A stretch of DNA of 14,016 bases from Rickettsiales bacterium. Its GTDB lineage: Bacteria > Pseudomonadota > Alphaproteobacteria > Rickettsiales > Deianiraeaceae. The notes under the pieces were generated by a model. The model searched no databases. It saw only the letters and a list, made by a program, of their open reading frames with translations, and was not told the origin of the DNA. The stretch covers positions 1 through 14,016 of the forward strand of contig JAFUUN010000016.1 of the NCBI GenBank assembly GCA_017477855.1, in the 5' to 3' direction. Below are positions 6,539-12,766 of the stretch, one piece after another. The position numbers and the translations under genes are program-made. Each line of letters opens with the position of its first letter. Position 1 is the stretch's first letter.

Positions 6539-7174
6539 ATGAACATAGCCGTTTTATTGTCTCTCAAAAAAAAGATTTGTTTGTTTACTGTCGTGTGTGC
6601 GACATTGTTTGCAACGGCATTCAACTCTTCAAAAGCGGCCTATGTCAATATTGGAACGAGAAGCAGAAGCGCGTTAGTTAATAAGGTATATGTTGGTTTT
6701 GATACAAGATTTGTTGATTACCGATTTGGAAAAGGAGAAAAAAAAGACATGATATACAAAAGCAATGTGTTGAGACGTTTTGAAAACTTTGACATCAATC
6801 TTGGATGGAGAATAACAAAATATGTTGCTCTTGAAGGAGGTTATATGTATTTCGGTAATATGAGCAATGCTGTTGGATCTAAACTTAAAACGCACGGAGG
6901 GTACATTGATTTGGTATTTCTTGCTCCATTTATTGAAACAAAATGGTTTGGACTGGAAATGTATTTCTCCGCAGGTGGAGTTGGAATGAAGAGTAAATAT
7001 AGTGGAAGTAAATTAAAATTTGGCGGAAAAGCCGGCCTTGGTTTGCAGACAACAATATATGGCTCACTGGCAGTTCGTTTAGGTGCTGAATATATTTATC
7101 CTACCGACAAAGTTCTTGCAAAGAATGGCTTTTTGGCTGGAAAATTAGGTGTTGCATATTACTTTTCAATATAA
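6539..7174 (+). CDS. Outer-membrane beta-barrel protein (predicted)
   Basis: A 211-aa protein with a cleavable signal peptide: a basic stretch (KKK, about residues 10-12), a hydrophobic core (about 13-27) and a likely signal peptidase I site after SSKA (about 30-33). The mature part of about 178 residues alternates polar and hydrophobic residues, with many Gly and aromatics. Strands such as NKVYVGFDTRFVDYRF, WRITKYVALEGGYMYFG, GYIDLVFLAPF and LAVRLGAEYIYP resemble the small OmpA/OmpW-type barrel fold. It ends in a strand rich in aromatics (GVAYYFSI), though without the classical terminal Phe. It probably resides in the outer membrane, inserted by BamA; its exact function is unknown. An in-frame TTG at 6557 would also give a good signal peptide. 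It is first in a + strand group and is followed by the DsbA-like gene after 15 nt. Confidence 0.8.
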   Translation: MNIAVLLSLKKKICLFTVVCATLFATAFNSSKAAYVNIGTRSRSALVNKVYVGFDTRFVDYRFGKGEKKDMIYKSNVLRRFENFDINLGWRITKYVALEGGYMYFGNMSNAVGSKLKTHGGYIDLVFLAPFIETKWFGLEMYFSAGGVGMKSKYSGSKLKFGGKAGLGLQTTIYGSLAVRLGAEYIYPTDKVLAKNGFLAGKLGVAYYFSI

Positions 7175-7189
7175 TACGTAGAATTACGT

Positions 7190-7849
7190 ATGAAATGCAG
7201 TAGAAAAGATATAATTATATTATCAATTGGAGTTGTTATTTCAATGTTTTTGGCATATGTCATTCAGGCAGGAATGAAAAAGCCGGCCATAATTAACACG
7301 AAAGATCCACAGGTTACAAAATTTGTAGATTACACAGAACAGGATTTTTCCATTGGCAATAAAGATGCGGCTGTTAAGGTTGTGTTCTATGGTGATTTTA
7401 CATGTCATCATTGCATGCGTTTTATGAATGAGAATTTCATCCGTTTGCGTGATGAGTATATCCTGACTGGTAAAATTCAGTTTATATTTAGGCCATTCAT
7501 TACAACAAGGTCATCACTGTTTGGTTCACAATATTTGATGTGTAATACAAATAAAGATGACCATGTAAAGTCATATATGCTTAATACAATGTTTGAAGAT
7601 AAATGGATGATGAAAAAAGATTATGCAAATGCATTGCTTGCGGTTGTCAGGAAGGAAGGTTGGTCAACGGACGACGAGGTGGTTAAGTGCGTTAGCTCAA
7701 CAAAATTGCGTGATTATTTGTTTGAACAAAACAATATTGCATATGAAAAACTCAATATTAAATCTACACCAGCCATTTTTGTTAATTACGCTCATGCTAC
7801 TGCTGACAGCTCTATTTTTAAGATGATAGATAAATTTTTAAAGAAATAA
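7190..7849 (+). CDS. DsbA-family thiol-disulfide oxidoreductase, membrane-anchored
   Basis: A 219-aa protein with an uncleaved-looking N-terminal hydrophobic anchor (about residues 8-28) that would place the rest in the periplasm. The thioredoxin-fold start VKVVFYGDFTCHHCMRFM carries the redox site C72-H-H-C75. The cis-proline loop is TPAIFVN (193-199, Pro194). A helical insertion lies between them, as in DsbA. The family oxidises or shuffles disulfides in exported proteins; the CHHC dipeptide differs from CPHC of classical DsbA, and reduction potential cannot be read from sequence. Two extra cysteines (C118, C167) are present, as in some alphaproteobacterial DsbA-like proteins. The upstream beta-barrel gene ends 15 nt before the ATG, and a TATAAT overlaps its stop codon. 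No Shine-Dalgarno is visible. Confidence 0.88.
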   Translation: MKCSRKDIIILSIGVVISMFLAYVIQAGMKKPAIINTKDPQVTKFVDYTEQDFSIGNKDAAVKVVFYGDFTCHHCMRFMNENFIRLRDEYILTGKIQFIFRPFITTRSSLFGSQYLMCNTNKDDHVKSYMLNTMFEDKWMMKKDYANALLAVVRKEGWSTDDEVVKCVSSTKLRDYLFEQNNIAYEKLNIKSTPAIFVNYAHATADSSIFKMIDKFLKK

Positions 7850-7858
7850 TAAATAATA

Positions 7859-7886
7859 TTGACAAATGGTTAGAAAATAATATAAT
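7859..7886 (+). promoter_or_regulatory. Consensus sigma-70-type promoter
   Basis: A perfect TTGACA (7859-7864), a 16-nt spacer and a perfect TATAAT (7881-7886). It lies in the 52-bp gap between the DsbA-like gene and the two-TM gene and drives the latter. The distance from the -10 box to the ATG at 7902 is 15 nt, as for the beta-barrel gene. Confidence 0.75.
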
Positions 7887-7901
7887 TAAATTGTATTTGT
7901 A

Positions 7902-8786
7902 ATGCATAATAAAGGAAATAATTATAGCATGGATGTTACAGGTGAGCCAAATAAGGTTCCTCTTTGCGGGAAAGATTGGCGTACCGCGCAAGCATTATCG
8001 CAAGCGCATGGCGTTCAGCCTGATGTTAACAAAATAAACAAAGATATTAAGGGTGTATATAAGTTGCAAGAAGAAGAAAGTTTTGCAAAAAGGAATTCTA
8101 AACTAATAAAAGCTTTGATTATTTTATCAGCAATTTTTCTTGTTGGTCTTCTTGTATTGATAGCACTTAATAACGCAAAGTCAAGAGCGAAGGAGGATGC
8201 GTTAAAAGATGCAAAAAAGGAAGGTAAAGATATTACTCAATCTGATGTTATCAAAGAAGTTACCGATGATATAACGGCTACTGGTAGTAAAACTGCTGAT
8301 AGTTTATTTAAAACAGGAGCAAAAACAGCTTTGATTATTGGCGGAATTGGTGCGGTTGGAGCTGGTGTTGCTCTTGGGGTTACAGCAGCCAGACAAAAGC
8401 ATCTTGGTGAAACATTGGAAGATTTCATGGACGAATCATTAAAACAAACTGCAGCAGGAAAAATTGAACTGCAAAATCAATGTATTGAGGGTGCAAAGAG
8501 TAATTATTCTGTACTTATAGATGGAGCCTCTGATATAGCACAAGCAAAAATTGACCAAGTGATAGAAAAGATAGATAGGGGTGGTCAAACGGGTCAGATG
8601 AATGTAGCTGAAAATACTTTTAGTAAACACGATGTAGAAGGAGCATGCGAAGCCAACAATCCATATCCTTGTGGAAAGAAAAGTGGCAACATGTATGACA
8701 ATTATGATGCGAAAAACGTATCGTCCAAACAAAGCAAACTCAATCTTGAAAGTTTGACTCCAAGCCTAAACCTTATAAACTACTAA
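7902..8786 (+). CDS. Two-TM membrane protein of unknown function
   Basis: I do not recognise a family. The protein is 294 aa from the ATG at 7902. A hydrophilic N-terminus of about 65 residues is followed by a TM helix (about 68-89), a charged Lys/Asp linker (about 90-130), a second Gly/Ala-rich TM helix (about 140-162) and a hydrophilic C-terminal half of about 130 residues with several Cys and many Asn/Lys. Both termini are predicted on the same side of the membrane. A second in-frame ATG at 7929 would give 285 aa and has AAAGGA upstream, but 12 nt away. From the strong promoter, the ATG at 7902 has a leader of only about 8-10 nt. Both starts are possible. The gene faces the RluB-like gene, with 11 bp between the stop codons. 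Confidence 0.75.
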   Translation: MHNKGNNYSMDVTGEPNKVPLCGKDWRTAQALSQAHGVQPDVNKINKDIKGVYKLQEEESFAKRNSKLIKALIILSAIFLVGLLVLIALNNAKSRAKEDALKDAKKEGKDITQSDVIKEVTDDITATGSKTADSLFKTGAKTALIIGGIGAVGAGVALGVTAARQKHLGETLEDFMDESLKQTAAGKIELQNQCIEGAKSNYSVLIDGASDIAQAKIDQVIEKIDRGGQTGQMNVAENTFSKHDVEGACEANNPYPCGKKSGNMYDNYDAKNVSSKQSKLNLESLTPSLNLINY

Positions 8787-8797
8787 TAAATTTCACT

Positions 8798-9583
8798 TTA
8801 ATTGTAAAAACACTCCTTAACACATCCACTTGGCAATCCACTGATTCGATAATCTCCATATTGAGTTCTTGTCAATTTCACAACACGTAAACCAAAATGC
8901 CACATCACGCGGCGGATTTCATTGTTTTTTCCTTCAAAAATGATTATTTTTAGAGTATGATATGATTTTTTCACACCAACATTTCTATTTTCTTCAATGA
9001 AAATTAGCATTTTTCCGTATTCAATTCCTTCAATTTTGATGCCATTTTTCAAGTCGGCAAGTTGTTCTTTTTTCTTGTCATCAAGCTCACCAAGCACACG
9101 AGCATAATAAACACGCCTCAATCTTGTCTTTGGCATTTCCATTTTGCGAGCAACTTCTCCGTTGTTTGTCAACAAAATAAGTCCTTCTGTATTCATGTCA
9201 AGACGACCAATCGTCATCAAACGCCCAAATTTGCTTGGAATAAGTTCAAAAATCGTCTTGCGACCCTGTGGATCTTTGTTTGTAGTGACATACCCAGCAG
9301 GTTTATTCATCATGTAGATTTTTGTTCTTATCGGTTTGTTTGCGATCGCTTTTCCATTGACCGCAATCTCGTCATCATAGCTCACCAACTGCGTCAAATC
9401 ACGACATTCAATGTTGTTAACCTTGACTTTTCCATCCATGACAAGTTTTTCGGCATCCCTTCTGCTCGCAACGCCAAGGATGGCCAATCTTTTTGCTATT
9501 CTGTCCTTCTCGTTTTTCTTTTCAAAACTTCCTTTTCTCTTTGGATTGCTAAACCTTTTTTTACCAAACTTGTTAGGTTCCAT
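8798..9583 (-). CDS. rluB: RluB/RsuA-family rRNA pseudouridine synthase
   Basis: A 261-aa protein with a Lys/Arg-rich N-terminal extension (about residues 1-28), then an S4 RNA-binding domain: RIAKRLAILGVASRRDAEKL and the VKVNN turn (about 28-80). The catalytic domain contains MNKPAGYVTT (92-101) and the signature GRLDMNTEGLILLTNNGE with the catalytic Asp at 129. It ends with the family's NEIRRVMWHFG block (about 226-236). These enzymes convert a specific uridine of rRNA to pseudouridine; RluB acts on 23S U2605 and RsuA on 16S U516 in E. coli. The sequence alone favours RluB (S4 plus the NEIRRM block) but does not exclude RluE- or RsuA-type specificity. The upstream DNA holds TTGCAA 28 nt before the ATG, then repeat C. 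Confidence 0.87.
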   Translation of the reverse strand: MEPNKFGKKRFSNPKRKGSFEKKNEKDRIAKRLAILGVASRRDAEKLVMDGKVKVNNIECRDLTQLVSYDDEIAVNGKAIANKPIRTKIYMMNKPAGYVTTNKDPQGRKTIFELIPSKFGRLMTIGRLDMNTEGLILLTNNGEVARKMEMPKTRLRRVYYARVLGELDDKKKEQLADLKNGIKIEGIEYGKMLIFIEENRNVGVKKSYHTLKIIIFEGKNNEIRRVMWHFGLRVVKLTRTQYGDYRISGLPSGCVKECFYN

Positions 9584-9611
9584 GCATCAACATGAAAACA
9601 TCAGTTATTAT

Positions 9612-9617
9612 TTGCAA
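9612..9617 (-). promoter_or_regulatory. TTGCAA box upstream of the RluB-like gene
   Basis: The minus-strand TTGCAAATAA ends 28 nt before the ATG at 9583, the same distance as the TTGACA boxes of the degP-like and 258-aa genes. No good -10 hexamer follows: TCATGT at 16-nt spacing is poor. The call rests on recurrence rather than on a good promoter score. Confidence 0.3.
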
Positions 9618-9622
9618 GAAAA

Positions 9623-9705
9623 TGTTGCGCGGCGCGGAGCGCATTTGGCCGACGAGGAACGAGGCGCAGCCAAATGGCGAGGGCGTGGCCTCGGGCAGCG
9701 CAACA
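9623..9705 (+). repeat. GC-rich palindromic repeat, copy C
   Basis: An 83-bp element with TGTTGCGC (9623-9630) and GCGCAACA (9698-9705) ends. It is the near-identical inverted partner of copy B, 5 kb away. The inner stem is CATTTGGC (9642-9649) with GCCAAATG (9669-9676), around a loop that contains CGAGG twice. It ends 6 bp before the TTGACA of the tRNA-Glu promoter. It lies in the divergent gap between the RluB-like gene and tRNA-Glu. Confidence 0.88.
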
Positions 9706-9711
9706 CAACTC

Positions 9712-9739
9712 TTGACAATAATAAACTGCTTATTACTCA
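9712..9739 (+). promoter_or_regulatory. Probable tRNA-Glu promoter
   Basis: A perfect TTGACA (9712-9717), extended to TTGACAATAA, with TACTCA (9734-9739) 16 nt later as a weak -10. Transcription would begin a few bases before the tRNA (9749), leaving a very short pre-tRNA leader for RNase P. Confidence 0.45.
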
Positions 9740-9748
9740 CCAAATGTT

Positions 9749-9823
9749 GGTCCCATCGTCTAACGGTTAGGACAGCAGATTCTCATTCTGCTAATAGGGG
9801 TTCGATTCCCCTTGGGACTACCA
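9749..9823 (+). tRNA. tRNA-Glu (anticodon CTC)
   Basis: A full cloverleaf can be drawn: acceptor GGTCCCA/TGGGACT, D arm GTC...GAC with GGTT in the loop, anticodon stem GCAGA/TCTGC with loop TTCTCAT (anticodon CTC at positions 34-36), T arm AGGGG/CCCCT with loop TTCGATT, discriminator A and an encoded CCA. It reads GAG codons. The first acceptor pair is a G-T wobble, unusual for a bacterial elongator tRNA. The CTC isoacceptor is less universal than TTC, so a second tRNA-Glu is expected elsewhere. The last base (9823) is immediately followed by the stop codon of the convergent degP-like gene. A weak ACCA/TGGT hairpin plus T5 (9820-9838) could end transcription. Confidence 0.93.
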
Positions 9824-11533
9824 TTAATTGGTCTTTTTCTTGCTCTCCTTTACTGCCGATGGAATAACCGAACCAATCACTTTTACGCTTTGTGAAACTG
9901 GCAGATAAACATGGAACATTGCCATTTTCTTACCTTGATTTTTTACTGTTTTTATGGCCGCTTGATATTCCTCAATTGTGTTAATTTTCATGTCATTAAT
10001 TTGCACAATTATGGTTCCGACAGTTAGCATAAACATTGGCTCATCATTGTCTTTTATGGCAGCTACAATCACACCCCCATCAATGTCTTTATTTAGCTTG
10101 TAATCACTGTGCATTTTTCGTGTCAACAGTTTCAAAGATGCAATTCCATCATCAAGTTCAAGTGCTCCAACCTCGCCTTTTTCAAGCTTCTCCATTGACT
10201 TTGTGTCCATCGCCTTAACCTTGAAATTCATTTTTTGTCCCAATCTCAAAACCTCAATATTATATGTTTCACCGGCCATGACTTTTGCGTTCAACTTTAT
10301 CAATGAGTTTTGATCTTTAACTTCTTCACCATTCATTTTGAGATACACATCACCGCGCTTTATACCTGCTTTTTCAGCTGGTCCATCCTTGATAACCTTG
10401 TGGATTAAAAGTCCTGTATTTTTCTCCATGCCAAGAGTTTTTACATCCCATGGTTCAAGTTCTGCTACTGAAATACCAAACAATCCGCGAGCAATTTTCT
10501 TGCCCTTTTTCAGCTTCGGAACCAAATCCAATGCGGTCTTGGCAGAAATTGCAAAGTTCATTCCTTGCGTGGCTTCGTAGCCCCAATCGTTAATTCCAAC
10601 AACTTCTCCGTTCAAATTGAATGCAGGGCCGCCAGAATTTCCATGCGTTACCGCGGCATCTATTTGAATGAACTCGCCAACACCGCCTGGACGAAACCCA
10701 TCTCTTGACTTACCAGAAACTATTCCAGATGACACAGACCATTTGTATCCAAGAGGTCCTCCAATTACTATAACAGTGTCTCCGACTGCCACGCTGTCGT
10801 TTTTATCAAATGGTACAGCCAAGAATTTCTCGCCCTTGTTTGGTTTGATTTTCAATACTGCCAAATCAGCGCTTTCATCGCTTCCGACAAGTGTTGCTTT
10901 GTATTTCTTTCCATTATGTGTCTCAACATCTATGTCCTGCGCATCATCAATTACGTGGTGGTTGGTGACAATATATCCGTCCTCACTAATAAAAAAACCA
11001 CTTCCGCTTGCCAATGCCTTTATCTTTTTTGGCGGAAAAATTTCTCCCTCGTATGCAGTCAACAAACCATATCTAATCTGCTTGTCTACCTCTTGCAACG
11101 AAACAACTTTGATATGTACTACCGACGGCAACAGCTTTTGCACAAGTTTGTCATAACTGTGATTTTGACTGTTTAGTTCTTGACTCATTTGCTGTAAGCT
11201 CTGTTGAAAACCTGGAATTAGCGTTTGCTCGCCTTGCTCTTTTGATGCAATTGGTGCGGAAGTTTCTATTTGATCTTCCTTTTTTTCTGTCTTCTCTTCT
11301 TTGACATCTTCCGTTTTCTCCTCTTTGGTTTCATCTGTATGTTCTTCGCTCTTGACGTCATCTTCTTTCTGCTTCTGATTATCTTTTACAGCTTCTGTTT
11401 GCTTGCTTGCCTCTATTTTGGAACCTTGTTCTGCTTTTTTGTTGTTGTAAACAGACCATGCAACAATAGACACTGCACCCATCAAAAAGCAGCACAGGAA
11501 TACAAGCACTTTTCTTGCAAATTTTCTTATCAT
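9824..11533 (-). CDS. degP: Do/HtrA-family periplasmic serine protease
   Basis: A 569-aa trypsin-like protease of the DegP/DegQ/HtrA group. An N-terminal hydrophobic segment (about residues 8-28) acts as signal sequence or anchor. It is followed by a Lys/Glu/Asp-rich, low-complexity linker (about 32-100) and a short helical region. The protease domain (about 130-340) shows TNHHVID with His193, SADLAVLK with Asp223 and HGNSGGPAF with Ser300, a complete catalytic triad. Two PDZ domains follow (about 345-440, with RGLFGI as the ligand-binding loop, and 455-550). The family degrades or refolds damaged envelope proteins. The long charged linker is not typical of DegP and may span peptidoglycan or hold the enzyme at the membrane; DegP, DegQ and DegS cannot be separated here, although two PDZ domains argue against DegS. 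A TTGACA lies 28 nt before the ATG. The stop codon abuts tRNA-Glu. Confidence 0.93.
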   Translation of the reverse strand: MIRKFARKVLVFLCCFLMGAVSIVAWSVYNNKKAEQGSKIEASKQTEAVKDNQKQKEDDVKSEEHTDETKEEKTEDVKEEKTEKKEDQIETSAPIASKEQGEQTLIPGFQQSLQQMSQELNSQNHSYDKLVQKLLPSVVHIKVVSLQEVDKQIRYGLLTAYEGEIFPPKKIKALASGSGFFISEDGYIVTNHHVIDDAQDIDVETHNGKKYKATLVGSDESADLAVLKIKPNKGEKFLAVPFDKNDSVAVGDTVIVIGGPLGYKWSVSSGIVSGKSRDGFRPGGVGEFIQIDAAVTHGNSGGPAFNLNGEVVGINDWGYEATQGMNFAISAKTALDLVPKLKKGKKIARGLFGISVAELEPWDVKTLGMEKNTGLLIHKVIKDGPAEKAGIKRGDVYLKMNGEEVKDQNSLIKLNAKVMAGETYNIEVLRLGQKMNFKVKAMDTKSMEKLEKGEVGALELDDGIASLKLLTRKMHSDYKLNKDIDGGVIVAAIKDNDEPMFMLTVGTIIVQINDMKINTIEEYQAAIKTVKNQGKKMAMFHVYLPVSQSVKVIGSVIPSAVKESKKKTN

Positions 11534-11539
11534 AACACA

Positions 11540-11567
11540 ATTTTTTCTTGCATTACATTATTGTCAA
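11540..11567 (-). promoter_or_regulatory. Possible promoter of the degP-like gene
   Basis: A perfect minus-strand TTGACA (11567-11562, extended to TTGACAATAA), a 16-nt spacer and AAAAAT (11545-11540), a weak -10, end 6 nt before the ATG at 11533. It would yield a leaderless message. It lies in the 52-bp gap after the PAP2 gene. Confidence 0.4.
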
Positions 11568-11585
11568 ATTATTTTACTTTTTCAA

Positions 11586-12209
11586 CTATTTAGTGATTTT
11601 TTTCTTCTTATGATTGCAATTCATCAAAATAGGGCAAACATATAGCAAGCAAGATATTGCTCCAAATGTGCCCGCATTGAAAACACTTCCCCTACCATAA
11701 GAAGGTGAGACATACCATGCAAATGCACAAACAGATATACCAAAGAGGTATCCTAACACAAACTTGATATGGTTCATTTTCTTGCTATACCACTCTATTG
11801 CAACAAGCGACAAAATGCATCCGATCAGTCCAACAATGCACTCAAACCATGTGTGATGTCCACCTGCAACACATATAAATGTTTCAACGGCCATGAAAAA
11901 TACAAGCCATTTCATGCATAATTTTTTGTCTTTTAAAAGGCAATTCATACAACAATACGCGGTCAACGGAATAATCCAACAGTGACTTGAAGGAAATGCA
12001 AACGTGTTCGGATTGACAGGATGTGGAACTCTGAATAATGCTTTTGCCAAAATTGACATAGCCAATGCAATGAATATTGTGAAAAATATGTTAAACACAG
12101 CTTTGCTGTTTTTTTTATACTCAATGACTAAAAACGGAAGAAACGTTAATACAATCATAAAGTGATTATACTTATTTAGCGCGCTGGCAAAGAGTTTGAT
12201 TAAAGACAT
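11586..12209 (-). CDS. PAP2-superfamily membrane phosphatase (probable)
   Basis: A 207-aa polytopic membrane protein with five or six hydrophobic segments. The PAP2/type-2 phosphatidic acid phosphatase motifs are recognisable but altered: a C1-like KALFRVPHP (56-64), C2 as FPSSHC (72-77, PSGH changed to PSSH) and C3 as GGHHTWFE (116-123), where His119 is followed by Glu123 instead of the usual Asp and the preceding SR is absent. The family dephosphorylates lipid phosphates such as undecaprenyl pyrophosphate, phosphatidic acid or lipid A phosphates; the substrate cannot be told here. The gene lies 29 nt after the 175-aa gene and 52 nt before the degP-like gene. A TTGACA overlapping the upstream stop suggests its own promoter. 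Catalytic activity is likely but not certain because of the C3 changes. Confidence 0.75.
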   Translation of the reverse strand: MSLIKLFASALNKYNHFMIVLTFLPFLVIEYKKNSKAVFNIFFTIFIALAMSILAKALFRVPHPVNPNTFAFPSSHCWIIPLTAYCCMNCLLKDKKLCMKWLVFFMAVETFICVAGGHHTWFECIVGLIGCILSLVAIEWYSKKMNHIKFVLGYLFGISVCAFAWYVSPSYGRGSVFNAGTFGAISCLLYVCPILMNCNHKKKKITK

Positions 12210-12214
12210 AACTC

Positions 12215-12242
12215 ATTGGTTGATTTGAAAAATTATTGTCAA
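12215..12242 (-). promoter_or_regulatory. Possible promoter of the PAP2 gene
   Basis: A perfect TTGACA (12242-12237, extended to TTGACAATAA) overlaps the stop codon of the 175-aa gene. At 16-nt spacing the -10 would be ACCAAT (12220-12215), 5 nt before the ATG at 12209. The -10 is weak. Confidence 0.35.
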
Positions 12243-12766
12243 TACATTCCTTGCCAAGAACCATTGCTCGCATTTAATCCTTTAGGGGTTTGTGATTTTA
12301 CTTCCTTATAGTCATTTTTGCTGGCGCAAGGACAAGAACGAACTTTTTTCTCATTTTCCAATTTGGTTACATATTCGTTTAAATTTTGTAACAATTTATA
12401 TTTATAATAATAATCCATTTCATTATAGTTTTGTCCCTTTAAATACGAAAATTTTTTTTCAAATAGTTCATCATAATGGCTATTTATTTTGTTTATGTAA
12501 TCACAAAGAGACCCAAATCTTCTAACATTCAACAACTTTCCATTTTTGCAACCTTTGTTAGGATCTTTGTCCCAATGTAGTTTTTTTGGATTATCCTTTG
12601 ATTTGCCAAGGTGTTTGTTGATTTGTTCTGAAATTTGCTTTTCTAACTGTTTAACTGGTTTTGAATACATAAAAAAACTATGATAATTTATTCTACTTAT
12701 TTCATCGTCTTTTAATTTTATGTTATCAAAATAACCTTTGTTGTTGTTTTTTTGATTGCACACCAT
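12239..12766 (-). CDS. Hypothetical protein, possibly the continuation of the upstream glycosyltransferase-like gene
   Basis: No family is recognised. The 175-aa frame is hydrophilic, Lys/Asn-rich and helical (for example, residues 37-55 and 110-140), with no signal peptide or TM helix. Cys clusters near the C-terminus (SCPCAS). It starts at an ATG (12766) lying inside the last 41 nt of the upstream gene in the +1 frame, with a GAAGA-like sequence 6 nt before it. An A7 run (minus strand, 12753-12747) lies in the overlap. Removing one A would fuse both frames into a single 574-residue protein. It may therefore be a separate, translationally coupled gene or the C-terminal part of a frameshifted one. 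Its base composition is like the upstream gene, even more AT-rich than the housekeeping genes. Confidence 0.6.
   Translation of the reverse strand: MVCNQKNNNKGYFDNIKLKDDEISRINYHSFFMYSKPVKQLEKQISEQINKHLGKSKDNPKKLHWDKDPNKGCKNGKLLNVRRFGSLCDYINKINSHYDELFEKKFSYLKGQNYNEMDYYYKYKLLQNLNEYVTKLENEKKVRSCPCASKNDYKEVKSQTPKGLNASNGSWQGMY

Noticed and set aside
1747..9705. Repeats A, B and C as a classical MITE with a target-site duplication.
   Set aside because: The 8-bp terminal inverted repeats fit, but I see no direct duplication flanking any copy and no transposase in the window.
1747..9705. The repeats as a CRISPR array.
   Set aside because: The copies are kilobases apart, inverted relative to each other, and have no regular spacers or cas genes.
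9592..9867. A 91-codon plus-strand frame over repeat C and tRNA-Glu, with a peptide shared with the frame over copy B.
   Set aside because: It includes the whole tRNA and repeat C and ends inside degP. The shared peptide only reflects the repeated DNA.
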